64,000 nucleotides of DNA. Source: Janibacter melonis (lineage in GTDB: Bacteria; Actinomycetota; Actinomycetes; Actinomycetales; Dermatophilaceae). The position numbers and the translations under genes are program-made. Positions 43,393 to 53,156 of this stretch are shown in pieces (positions within the stretch are counted from its first letter, which is position 1; each line of letters opens with the position of its first letter). The notes under the pieces are model-generated. The model ran no database searches. It was not told where the DNA came from and saw only the letters and a program-made list of their open reading frames with translations. The stretch lies in contig NZ_JAJBZM010000003.1 of NCBI RefSeq assembly GCF_020567375.1, positions 759,333-823,332 of the forward strand, given 5' to 3'.

Positions 43393-44550
43393 TTACGCAG
43401 CCGGGCCCGCAGGCGGCGTCGTCGGCGGCCCCCACGACGGGGCCTGCCCGGGGGACGGCGGGGTGGGGCCGCCCTGCGGCATCGCGGGCGGGGTCGGCCG
43501 GGCCTCGGGCATGCCGATCTGCGGTGCGCCGATCGCTGCGAGGCGCTGCGAGGGGTGCGTGCCGCCCGCGACGGCGGCGTTCGGCGGGAGGTTGCCCACG
43601 TAGGGGCTCACCGGGGGCGGGCCCCAGCGGTCCGGCCGCGGGCGCCACAGCAGCCGCCCGCGCTGGGTGCGGTCGCGCAGTGCGTGCCCGCGCCACAGCA
43701 GCACCGGGTGCGAGGCGATGGCGTTGGCCCACCACACGAAGAAGCCGCGCTCGTCACCGACCCGCCCGAAGTACTGCGTCGTGTCGACGGAGGCGTTGAG
43801 GTACTTGCCGGCGCCGAGGGTGGCCATCGCTCCCATCGCTCCCTGCGGGCACAGGTGGTACCCGTAGCTGTCCGACGTGTACTCCTGGCTGCGTGACAGG
43901 ACCGGCCCCACGAGCGGGAAGTAGGCCGAGGCGAAGGTGCCCAGCTGACGCCAGTACGACGTGTGCCCGGCGGCGATGTGGCCGAGCTCGTGGCCGATGA
44001 TGAAGCGCAGCGAGTCCGGCTGACGCGCGCGCCCACCCACCTCGAAGAGGTCGGAGTACACGACGACGAAGCGGCGGAAGCCGTGCCCGGAGGCGAAGGC
44101 GTTGATGAGCCCGTTGCCCCCGACGACGTAGGCCCGCGGCGGCTCCTCGAGCCCGAAGGCCGCCGACGCCTCCACGAGGATCTCGTAGGCCTCGGGGTAC
44201 TGCGTCGGGGTGATCTGCACGCCGCGCAGGCGGATCTGCGCGAAGAGCAGGCCACGGGCGAACCACACGAGCACCGGGGCGAGCACGAGGATCACGGCAT
44301 AGGTGCTCGGCTCGCGCCGGTCACCGATCGCCTGCACGATCTCGAAGATCGCGAAGCCGAGGTAGAGCAGCGAGGCGACGACCGCCACGACGAGGCAGAG
44401 GATCTCCAGCGGGTGGCGCACGCCGCGGCGCACCGCGAGGCGCTGAGCGTGCCGGGGACCGCGGGGGTCGGCGGGGCCGCGCGGCCGTCGTCCGGCGGGC
44501 GGGTAGGCGGCCGGGGGAGTCCCCGGCGCGGGTGGCCACTGCGAGCTCAT
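43393..44550 (-). CDS. M48 family metallopeptidase
   Basis: This 385-aa membrane protease has two hydrophobic segments (ILCLVVAVVASLLYLGF and VILVLAPVLVWFARGLL). After the first soluble part is FIIGHELGHIAAGH with the zinc-binding HExxH, and QEYTSDSYGY with the third ligand Glu. The N- and C-termini are Pro-rich and low-complexity. The family includes HtpX-like quality-control proteases. Part of a minus-strand group with the PemK-like and CPBP genes. Confidence 0.88.
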   Translation of the reverse strand: MSSQWPPAPGTPPAAYPPAGRRPRGPADPRGPRHAQRLAVRRGVRHPLEILCLVVAVVASLLYLGFAIFEIVQAIGDRREPSTYAVILVLAPVLVWFARGLLFAQIRLRGVQITPTQYPEAYEILVEASAAFGLEEPPRAYVVGGNGLINAFASGHGFRRFVVVYSDLFEVGGRARQPDSLRFIIGHELGHIAAGHTSYWRQLGTFASAYFPLVGPVLSRSQEYTSDSYGYHLCPQGAMGAMATLGAGKYLNASVDTTQYFGRVGDERGFFVWWANAIASHPVLLWRGHALRDRTQRGRLLWRPRPDRWGPPPVSPYVGNLPPNAAVAGGTHPSQRLAAIGAPQIGMPEARPTPPAMPQGGPTPPSPGQAPSWGPPTTPPAGPAA

Positions 44551-44599
44551 CGAGGTTCCCCTGTCGTCGGCGGCCGGTGTCAGGCCGCTCCGGGCAGGA

Positions 44600-45394
44600 T
44601 CATCGCAGCCACCCCAGGTGGTCGCGGGCCAGGGTGTACCCCACGAAGGCGACGACGTCGAGCAGCGTGTGCGCGACGACGAGCGGGCCGACCCGTCGGG
44701 TGCGGGTGTAGAGCCAGCCGAAGAGCAGGCCCATGACGACGTTGCCGACGAAGCCGCCGAAGCCCTGGTAGAGGTGATAGCTGCCCCGGACGAGCGCGCT
44801 GACGACGATCACCCGCCACCGGCCCCACCCCGCCTGGGTCCACCGGGTGAAGAGGTAGCCGACCATGACGACCTCCTCGAGCACGGCGTTCTGCAGCGCG
44901 GCGAGGACGAGCACCGGCACGGCCCACCACACCGGCGCGAGGTCCGCGGCGGCCACCGTCGTGTTGATGCCGAGCGCCCGCGACCCGAGGTACCAGGCGA
45001 GCCCGGGGATGCCGACGGCAGCGGTGAGCAGGACGCCGCGCAGCAGGTCGCTGCCGGGGCGGCGCAGGTCGGCGCCGATCCGGTGCGGCGCGTCCCGGTC
45101 CTCCCGGGTGAGCAGGTGCAGAGCGAGCAGGGCGGGCACCACGCCGAGCCCGACGCCGACGAGCTGGTGGACGAGGTCGAGCCACGGCCGGTCGGGGTAG
45201 GCCGAGGAGTTCATCGTCGTCGTCACCCGTGACAGCCCGCCCTGGGTGAGCAGCGAGACGATGCGCAGGAGCGACCAGATGGCGCTCGCGCCGAGCGAGA
45301 CGAGCAGGACGAGGGCGGTCTCCGCGAGGAGGGTGCGACGGCCGAAGGGGGAGGCGGGCACCCCGTCGACGGCGGGCTCGGCGGCTGCGGTCAC
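44600..45394 (-). CDS. CPBP family intramembrane metalloprotease
   Basis: This 264-aa multi-pass membrane protein carries the CPBP (CaaX-like) motifs: NAVLEEVVMVGYLFTR (EExxxR-like, with the Arg after several residues), LVRGSYHLYQGFGGF (motif with His), and NVVMGLLFGWLYTRTR. It may be a protease or a bacteriocin-immunity-like protein. The GTG at 45394 has TAGGCT at 7 nt. It is divergent from lepA. Confidence 0.85.
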   Translation of the reverse strand: MTAAAEPAVDGVPASPFGRRTLLAETALVLLVSLGASAIWSLLRIVSLLTQGGLSRVTTTMNSSAYPDRPWLDLVHQLVGVGLGVVPALLALHLLTREDRDAPHRIGADLRRPGSDLLRGVLLTAAVGIPGLAWYLGSRALGINTTVAAADLAPVWWAVPVLVLAALQNAVLEEVVMVGYLFTRWTQAGWGRWRVIVVSALVRGSYHLYQGFGGFVGNVVMGLLFGWLYTRTRRVGPLVVAHTLLDVVAFVGYTLARDHLGWLR

Positions 45395-45490
45395 GGGGGC
45401 GAGCCTAGGTCGCGTTCTCGTGGGTCGGCTGGGAGGTGCGATGATGAGCGCTGATCCATCGCCGCCCATCGACGAGGTTGAGTCTCCCCC

Positions 45491-47347
<1,857 letters not shown>

Positions 47348-47375
47348 CCGCCGGGCGAGGACGTAGGGTGCCCCC

Positions 47376-47852
47376 GTGGCCCAGCAGACCTACGCCCTCT
47401 ACCGACGCCTGACCCGCTACCCGGGAGGCACACGGCTCTTCTCGCTCGCGTACGCCCGGTTCGCCCCGTACTTCTGGACGGTGCGTCCGCAGGTGCGCGA
47501 GGTGCGTCCGCACCGGGCCGAGCTGACGATCAAGAACCGCCGCCGGGTGCACAACCACATCGGGACCCTGCACGCGATCGCCGTGTGCAACGGGCTCGAG
47601 GCGGCGATGGGTCTCGTCGCCGAGGCGACCTGCCCGGACCACCAGCGGTGGCTCCCGCGCGGCCTGCAGGTCGAGTACCTGCAGAAGTCGACGACCGACC
47701 TGCTGTGCGTCGCCGAGACGACGCCCTCGGACTGGGAGCGCGAGGCCCCCTTCGACATCGACGTGCGGGTCAAGGCCGTGCGCACCGACGGCGTCGTCGT
47801 CGTGCAGGGCGTCATCCCGATCTACGTCTCGGACAAGCCCACGAAGGGGTGA
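47376..47852 (+). CDS. DUF4442/hotdog-fold thioesterase-like protein
   Basis: This 158-aa protein matches the DUF4442 hotdog family: KNRRRVHNHIGTLHAIAVCN followed by GLEAAMG contains the hotdog helix, and VEYLQKSTTDLLCVAE the central strand. Members are predicted acyl-CoA thioesterases. The GTG at 47376 has TAGGGT 6 nt upstream. It follows lepA by 28 bp but seems to have its own promoter. Confidence 0.85.
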   Translation: MAQQTYALYRRLTRYPGGTRLFSLAYARFAPYFWTVRPQVREVRPHRAELTIKNRRRVHNHIGTLHAIAVCNGLEAAMGLVAEATCPDHQRWLPRGLQVEYLQKSTTDLLCVAETTPSDWEREAPFDIDVRVKAVRTDGVVVVQGVIPIYVSDKPTKG

Positions 47853-47873
47853 CCCTCCTGGTCGTCGGGGCGC

Positions 47874-48632
47874 TCAGTCGCGCAGACGGGCGGCCAGCCG
47901 CCCGACCTGCTCGGCGCTCCACCCCTGGTCGCGCAGCCAGGCCCGCGCCCCGCCGTGCTCCGCGACGGAGTCGAGCAGACCGGTGATGGCCTCCGGCACC
48001 GGCTCCTGCTCGCTCATCGGCCGGTCGCGCAGGCGGCTGTAGAAGCCGGTGCCCTGGAGCCGCTCGATGATCCGGGGCAGGCGCTCGGCGGTGAGCACGT
48101 AGTCGGCGACGATCTCCTCGTCCGGCACGCCCGCGACGGACAGGGCGAGCGCGACGACCGTGCCCGTGCGGTCCTTGCCCGCCGCGCAGTGCACGAGCGC
48201 CGCCCCCTTCGCGTCGGCGACCCGGCCGAGAGCCCCGGCGACCGAGTCGGGCCGGTGCTCGAGGTAGCCGCGGTAGTGGGCGCTCCAGTAGGAGGCGTCC
48301 TTGACCGGCTGCTCCTCCTCGCGCAGGACCATGAGGTCGCGCAGGTCACCGCCGACGGTGCGGAAGAAGGTGTGGTGGTGGTGGGCGACGGCCGTGCGCC
48401 GCAGCGGCCCCGGGCCGGTCTCGTCGAGCTCGTCGTGGGTGCGCAGGTCGACGACGTCGGTGACGCCGAGCACGTCGACGACGTGCGCCACGTCGCTCTC
48501 GGTGAGGTCCTGGAGGTTGTCGCTGCGGATGAGGCGACGCTCGCGCAGGCGCCCGCCGTCCCGGGTCGGCAGACCGCCCACGTCTCGCATGTTGACGACA
48601 CCGTCGAGCTCGATCCAGCGGGGCTGCGTCAT
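47874..48632 (-). CDS. tyrosine/serine-type protein phosphatase (PtpB-like)
   Basis: This 252-aa protein has the catalytic P-loop VHCAAGKDRTGTVVAL (CX5R) with Cys and Arg intact, and an N-terminal VNMRDVGGL plus VVDLRTHDELDE. This layout is like mycobacterial PtpB and other atypical lipid/protein phosphatases. No signal peptide is visible. TAGGGT lies 6 nt before the ATG. It is convergent with the thioesterase gene. Confidence 0.9.
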   Translation of the reverse strand: MTQPRWIELDGVVNMRDVGGLPTRDGGRLRERRLIRSDNLQDLTESDVAHVVDVLGVTDVVDLRTHDELDETGPGPLRRTAVAHHHHTFFRTVGGDLRDLMVLREEEQPVKDASYWSAHYRGYLEHRPDSVAGALGRVADAKGAALVHCAAGKDRTGTVVALALSVAGVPDEEIVADYVLTAERLPRIIERLQGTGFYSRLRDRPMSEQEPVPEAITGLLDSVAEHGGARAWLRDQGWSAEQVGRLAARLRD

Positions 48633-48699
48633 GCCGCCACCCTACGGGGGGAGCGTGCCGCGCCCTCACGCCGGCAGGCCGCCCCGGGGGCGGCCGCGG

Positions 48700-49146
48700 C
48701 TAGCCCGTGGCCCGTCCCGCCCGCTCGGCGAGCAGGGCGAGACGGCGCAGCGCCTCGCGGTTGCGCAGCACGATGCCGAGCTGGCGCGCTGGTGAGGGCA
48801 GGAGGAGCGAGGGGCCGCTCTCGGCGTCCTCCCGCATCTCGACCCGGGTGCCCTGGGCCTGCGGGTGGAGGGTGATCTCGACGCGTGCCGCACCGAGGGG
48901 CGTGGCACGAGCACGCAGGACGAGGCGGCGGCCGGGGTCGACCTCTCGCACGGACGTCTCGTCGTCGAGCAGCCAGGGCCAGCTGCCCACGGAGTGGTGG
49001 AGCCGGGCACCTGCTCCCGGCCACCCGGGGGTGACCGCCCGCATGCGTGACGCGCCGACGACCCAGCCCGGGTAGGTCCACCCGTCGGCCAGCACGGACC
49101 AGACGGCGTCCGGCCCGGCGGGTGTCCAGCGGCTGACCGTCCTCAT
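48700..49146 (-). CDS. SRPBCC family protein
   Basis: This 148-aa protein has the START/Bet v1-like fold pattern: MRTVSRWTPAGPDAVWSVLA, GWTYPGWVVGASRM, and VEITLHPQAQGTRVEM. It likely binds a hydrophobic ligand; none is identifiable. TACGGT lies 6 nt before the ATG, supporting this start over the longer open frame. It lies 67 bp upstream of the phosphatase gene on the same strand. Confidence 0.75.
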   Translation of the reverse strand: MRTVSRWTPAGPDAVWSVLADGWTYPGWVVGASRMRAVTPGWPGAGARLHHSVGSWPWLLDDETSVREVDPGRRLVLRARATPLGAARVEITLHPQAQGTRVEMREDAESGPSLLLPSPARQLGIVLRNREALRRLALLAERAGRATG

Positions 49147-49240
49147 CTGCCGACCGTAGGTCGCCCGGCCCGGGGGGCGGACCACCCGCAGGGGCGGGCG
49201 CGGGCGCGAGCACCGGCCGCGGTGGGGGACGATGGACCCC

Positions 49241-50488
49241 GTGCCACAGCTCCCCGACGGCGACCCCGCGCCCCGCGACGGCCGGCTGCCCGACGCCAGT
49301 GCCGAGGCGGTCGGGCGGCGCGCGCTCGCGATGTACGTCCACGTGCCCTTCTGCGCGGTGCGCTGCGGGTACTGCGACTTCAACACCTACACCGCCTCCG
49401 AGCTCGGCGGCCAGGACGGCCCGCCCGGGTCGAGCCGGGCCACCTTCGCGCAGGGCGCGCTGCGCGAGCTCGACCTCGCCCGCGACGTGCTCGGCTCGGC
49501 AGGTGCTGCGCCGGGTCCGGTGAGCACCGTCTTCCTGGGCGGGGGGACCCCGACCCTGCTGCCGTCGGCGGATCTCGTCGTCGTGCTCGACGGCATCCGC
49601 GAGCGCTTCGGGCTCGCTGCCGACGCCGAGGTGACGACCGAGGCGAACCCGGACTCGGTCACCCCTTCGTCCCTCGCCGAGCTCGCCCGCGGCGGGGTCA
49701 CCCGGGTCTCGGTCGGCATGCAGTCGGTCCGTCCCGGCGTGCTGAAGACCCTCGACCGCACACACGACCCCGAGGGCGTCGCCCGGGCCGTCGCGGGCGC
49801 GCGCGACGCGGGTCTCGCGGTGAGCCTCGACCTCATCTACGGCACCCCGGGGGAGACCCTCGAGGACTGGCGCGCCTCGCTCGAGGCCGCGCTCGCCCTC
49901 GAGCCCGACCACGTCTCGGCCTACGCCCTCACCGTCGAGGACGGCACGAGGCTCGCCGCGCGCGTGCGCCGCGGCGAGCTGCCCCTGCCGACCGGTGACG
50001 ACGAGGCCGACAAGTACGAGCTCGCCGACGAGCTGCTCGCCGGCGCGGGCTACGACTGGTACGAGATCAGCAACTGGGCGCGCACGCCGCAGGACCGCTG
50101 CCGGCACAACCTCGCCTACTGGCGCGGCGACGACTGGTGGGGCGTCGGGCCCGGTGCCCACAGCCACGTCGCCGGCACGCGGTGGTGGAACGTCAAGCAC
50201 CCCGCCGCGTGGGCCGGGCGCCTCGACGACGGCTCGTCGCCCGCGGCGGCCCGCGAGGTGCTCACCGACGCGCAGCGCGCCGACGAGGAGCTCCTCCTCG
50301 GGGTGCGGCTCGTCGACGGGGTCGCGACGAGCGCGCTCGAGCCCGGCGCCCGACGTGCCGTCGCGGGTCTCGTCGCGAGCGGCCTCGTCGACGGCCGGGC
50401 CGCGGTCGGCGGTCGCGTCGTGCTCACCCGCCGGGGCCGGCTGCTCGCCGACACCGTCGTGCACACGCTGCTCGGGGGAGCGGCGTGA
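49241..50488 (+). CDS. hemW: heme chaperone HemW (coproporphyrinogen III oxidase-like radical SAM)
   Basis: This protein of about 415 aa has the radical-SAM motif FCAVRCGYCDFN (CxxxCxxC), then VFLGGGTPTLLP, the EANPDSV segment, and GMQSVRPGVLKTLDRTH. HemW binds heme and delivers it to respiratory enzymes; it is often mis-annotated as HemN. The GTG at 49241 follows GACGAT by 7 nt, while an in-frame ATG at 49232 is an alternative. Its usual place between lepA and hrcA is kept here. Confidence 0.93.
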   Translation: MPQLPDGDPAPRDGRLPDASAEAVGRRALAMYVHVPFCAVRCGYCDFNTYTASELGGQDGPPGSSRATFAQGALRELDLARDVLGSAGAAPGPVSTVFLGGGTPTLLPSADLVVVLDGIRERFGLAADAEVTTEANPDSVTPSSLAELARGGVTRVSVGMQSVRPGVLKTLDRTHDPEGVARAVAGARDAGLAVSLDLIYGTPGETLEDWRASLEAALALEPDHVSAYALTVEDGTRLAARVRRGELPLPTGDDEADKYELADELLAGAGYDWYEISNWARTPQDRCRHNLAYWRGDDWWGVGPGAHSHVAGTRWWNVKHPAAWAGRLDDGSSPAAAREVLTDAQRADEELLLGVRLVDGVATSALEPGARRAVAGLVASGLVDGRAAVGGRVVLTRRGRLLADTVVHTLLGGAA

Positions 50489-51162
50489 GCGAGCAGCAGG
50501 AGCTCATCGCCCAGGTGCTGCGCAGCATCGACCTTCTCGGCGTGGTCACCAACGCCCTGCTCGGTGCGGCGGTGGCTCGCCAGTTCAACCTCGACCCCGT
50601 CGGCTTCGCGATCATCTCGATGATCTCGGCGCTGGGCGGCGGGGCGATCCGCGACGTGCTGCTCAACCAGACCCCGATCGCGCTCACCGACGGGGCCTAT
50701 CTGGGGTGCGCGCTCGTCGCGTCGGGGCTGGCCTTCCTCGTCCGCTTCGAGGGGCGGCGATGGCGTCAGGTCTTCCCCTACGTCGACGCGCTGGCGCTCG
50801 GGGCGTGGGCGGTCGCCGGCACGCAGAAGGCGCTCCTCACCGGCATCAGCCCGCTGCCCGCGGTCCTGCTCGGCGTGCTCACCGCGGTCGGCGGCGGGGC
50901 GGTGCGCGACGTCATGCTCGGCCAGGTGCCGAGCATCTTCCGCCGCTCCGAGCTCTACGCGACGGCCGCGCTCGCCGGCGCCCTGACCTACCTCGTCCTG
51001 CGCGAGGTCGTCGGGCCGTACTCCGCCCCCGGCGGGGTGCTCGTCGGTGCCGGGGTGTGCCTGCTGGCCCGCCGTCTGGGCTGGGTCCTGCCGACCGAGC
51101 CCGCCATCCTCGTCCCCCAGATCCGGGGCAAGGCGATCAACCGCTTCCGGCGGCGCGGCTGA
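50485..51162 (+). CDS. TRIC cation channel family protein (UPF0126)
   Basis: This 225-aa membrane protein has the internal duplication of the family: GGGAIRDVLLNQTP in the first half and GGGAVRDVMLGQVP in the second, each with about three transmembrane segments. Bacterial members are homologues of trimeric intracellular cation channels. The GTG overlaps the hemW stop (GTGA). No partner is evident. Confidence 0.9.
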   Translation: MSEQQELIAQVLRSIDLLGVVTNALLGAAVARQFNLDPVGFAIISMISALGGGAIRDVLLNQTPIALTDGAYLGCALVASGLAFLVRFEGRRWRQVFPYVDALALGAWAVAGTQKALLTGISPLPAVLLGVLTAVGGGAVRDVMLGQVPSIFRRSELYATAALAGALTYLVLREVVGPYSAPGGVLVGAGVCLLARRLGWVLPTEPAILVPQIRGKAINRFRRRG

Positions 51163-51212
51163 CCCCTTCGCCCGCGGTGTCTGTTATGCATAGGGCGCAC
51201 CGTCGCCCCCGT

Positions 51213-51252
51213 GGCGTGGTGCACTCACCCACGACCAGGAGGACACCACGCC
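51213..51252 (+). promoter_or_regulatory. leader hairpin enclosing the ribosome binding site of the fabG-like gene
   Basis: GGCGTGGTG (51213-51221) pairs perfectly with CACCACGCC (51244-51252). The AGGAGG site (51237-51242) is in the 22-nt loop, and the ATG begins 1 nt after the stem. TTATGCATA at about 51184-51192 is a candidate -10. The hairpin could hinder initiation unless opened. Confidence 0.45.
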
Positions 51253-51253
51253 C

Positions 51254-52009
51254 ATGAGCACCCAGCGCACCGCCGTCGTCACCGGAGCCGCCCGCGGCAT
51301 CGGACGGGCCGTCGCCGTCCGTCTCGCGGCCGACGGGCACCAGGTCGCCGTCGTCGACCTCGACGAGAGCGCCTGCGCCGGCACCGTCGAGGAGATCACC
51401 GCGGCCGGCGGCCGGGCGATCGCCGTCGGCGCCGACGTCTCCGACGAGGCCCAGGTGGCCGCCGCCGTCGAGCGCATCGCCGCCGAGCTCGGCGCGCCGA
51501 CCGTGCTCGTCAACAACGCGGGCATCATCCGCGACAACCTGCTCTTCAAGATGACCCTCGACGACTGGGACGCCGTCATGGGCGTGCACCTGCGCGGTGC
51601 CTTCCTCATGACCAAGGCGTGCCAGGCGTACATGACGCAGGAGAAGCACGGCCGCGTCGTCAACCTCTCGTCGACCTCGGCGCTGGGCAACCGCGGTCAG
51701 GCCAACTACGCGGCCGCCAAGGCCGGCATGCAGGGCTTCACCAAGACCCTCGCCATCGAGCTCGGCAAGTTCGGCGTCACCGCCAACGCCATCGCCCCGG
51801 GCTTCATCCAGACCGAGATGACGGCGGCCACCGCCGAGCGCGTCGGCGTCCCCTTCGAGGACTTCATCGCGTACTCGGCCAAGGAGATCCCCGTCCAGCG
51901 CGTCGGCCAGCCCGAGGACATCGCCGCGACGGCGTCCTTCCTGTGCTCCGACGAGGCCGGCTTCGTCTCGGGCCAGGTCATCTACGTCGCCGGGGGCCCG
52001 AGGGACTGA
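51254..52009 (+). CDS. fabG: SDR family 3-oxoacyl-ACP reductase-like
   Basis: This 251-aa protein fits FabG: TGAARGIGRAVAVRLA (NADP site), NNAGIIRDNLLFKM, the catalytic LSSTSALGNRGQANYAAAKAG with Ser, Tyr and Lys, and IAPGFIQTEM. The reaction is probably reduction of a 3-oxoacyl thioester, but other SDR substrates are possible as it is not in a fab cluster. The end (VAGGPRD) is normal. A large hairpin follows in the convergent gap. Confidence 0.88.
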   Translation: MSTQRTAVVTGAARGIGRAVAVRLAADGHQVAVVDLDESACAGTVEEITAAGGRAIAVGADVSDEAQVAAAVERIAAELGAPTVLVNNAGIIRDNLLFKMTLDDWDAVMGVHLRGAFLMTKACQAYMTQEKHGRVVNLSSTSALGNRGQANYAAAKAGMQGFTKTLAIELGKFGVTANAIAPGFIQTEMTAATAERVGVPFEDFIAYSAKEIPVQRVGQPEDIAATASFLCSDEAGFVSGQVIYVAGGPRD

Positions 52010-52023
52010 CTCGAGCCACAAGA

Positions 52024-52107
52024 TTCTCGGGTGACCCGAGAAACCCCGGCTTCGCATGAGTTTCTTACTCATGCGAACCCGGGGTTTATCGGGTCACCCG
52101 ATAAACC
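52024..52107. terminator. composite three-hairpin bidirectional terminator
   Basis: Hairpin 1: TTCTCGGGT-G-ACCCGAGAA (52024-52042). Hairpin 2: arms 52041-52060 and 52068-52087, 19 of 20 bp, loop TTTCTTA. Hairpin 3: 12-bp arms 52083-52094 and 52096-52107 around a single C. Hairpins 1 and 3 are also partly complementary to each other, so the whole segment can fold as one long stem. It fills the gap between convergent fabG-like and DUF3097 genes and is locally AT-rich. Confidence 0.85.
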
Positions 52108-52110
52108 GGC

Positions 52111-52989
52111 TCAGGCGTCAGGGGCGGTGACGAAGTCGATGAGCTCCTCGACCCGGCCCAGGAGCGAGGGCTCGAGGTCGGCGTAGCTGCGCACGGTGCC
52201 GAGGATCTGCTTCCACGCGCGGGCGATGTCGGCCTGGTCGTCGTGGGCCCAGCCGAGGTGGGCGCAGATCCCGCGCTTCCACTCCACGGAGCGGGGGATG
52301 GTCGGCCAGGCGTCCATCCCGAGACGCTGCGGGCGCACGGACTGCCAGACGTCGACGAAGGGGTGACCGAGGACGAGCACGTGGGGGGCGAAGGGGGAGA
52401 TCCCCGACGCCTTCGCGACGATCCGCGACTCCTTGGAGCCGGGCACGAGGTGGTCGACGAGCACGCCCATCCGGCGCCCTGGTCCGGGCGCGAAGTCCCG
52501 GATCGCCCCGGCGAGGTCGTCGACGCCGTCGAGCATCTCGACGACGACGCCCTCGACGCGCAGGTCGTGGCCCCACACCTTCTCGACGAGCTCGGCGTCG
52601 TGACGCCCCTCGACGAAGATCCGCGACCCGCGGGCGATGCGCGCGGTGCGGTCGGCGACGGCCACCGAGCCCGACGCGGTCCGGGCCGAGGCCTGCTGCT
52701 GCTGGGCCAGGGCGGCCCGCCCGGCCCCCTTCGGCGCGGTGAGGACGACCGGGGCGCCGTCGAGGTGGAAGCCCGGCCCGAGGGGGAAGGCCTTGACCGC
52801 CCCGCGTCGGTCCTCGAGGTGCACGACGTGCATGCCGCCGGCCTTCTCGACCCGCACGACCGCGCCCACCCAGCCGGTCTCGACGTCCTCGACGACGAGG
52901 TCGGGGGTCGCCTCGACCTCGCGGCTGCGGGGCTTGCCCGCGCTGCGCCAGTCGCCGGACAGGACGTCGGATCCGTAGCGGTCGCTCAC
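52111..52989 (-). CDS. DUF3097 family protein
   Basis: This 292-aa protein is an actinobacterial DUF3097 member, recognised by RYGSDVLSGDWR at the start, RIFVEGRHDAELVEKVWG in the middle (Toprim-like, with Glu and Asp), LVDHLVPGSKESRI and VLGHPFVDVWQSVRP. The Toprim-like region suggests nucleic-acid or nucleotide phosphoryl transfer, but function is unknown. TAGCCT lies 8 nt before the GTG. The gene is commonly next to hrcA in this phylum. Confidence 0.9.
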   Translation of the reverse strand: MSDRYGSDVLSGDWRSAGKPRSREVEATPDLVVEDVETGWVGAVVRVEKAGGMHVVHLEDRRGAVKAFPLGPGFHLDGAPVVLTAPKGAGRAALAQQQQASARTASGSVAVADRTARIARGSRIFVEGRHDAELVEKVWGHDLRVEGVVVEMLDGVDDLAGAIRDFAPGPGRRMGVLVDHLVPGSKESRIVAKASGISPFAPHVLVLGHPFVDVWQSVRPQRLGMDAWPTIPRSVEWKRGICAHLGWAHDDQADIARAWKQILGTVRSYADLEPSLLGRVEELIDFVTAPDA

Positions 52990-53045
52990 GTCGGGCGAGG
53001 CTAGTCGGCCGCGGCGCCCGTGCTCGCCGCAACACGCGTGCGCGA

Positions 53046-53100
53046 TTGGGGAATGCCGTCCGCGCCCGTAGACTTGGCACTCAGTGCCCGAGAGTGCCAG
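53046..53100 (+). promoter_or_regulatory. hrcA promoter with CIRCE operator
   Basis: TTGGGG (53046-53051), 17 bp, then TAGACT (53069-53074) form a good sigma-70-type promoter. Directly at and after the -10 is TTGGCACTC-N9-GAGTGCCAG (53074-53100), a CIRCE element. HrcA binds CIRCE and represses, so the hrcA-dnaJ operon is autoregulated and induced by heat. Confidence 0.93.
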
Positions 53101-53156
53101 GGCGGGGGAGCCCGCCTCGGCGGGCCGTACCGACCGGATGAGCGAAGGGAGAGCCC

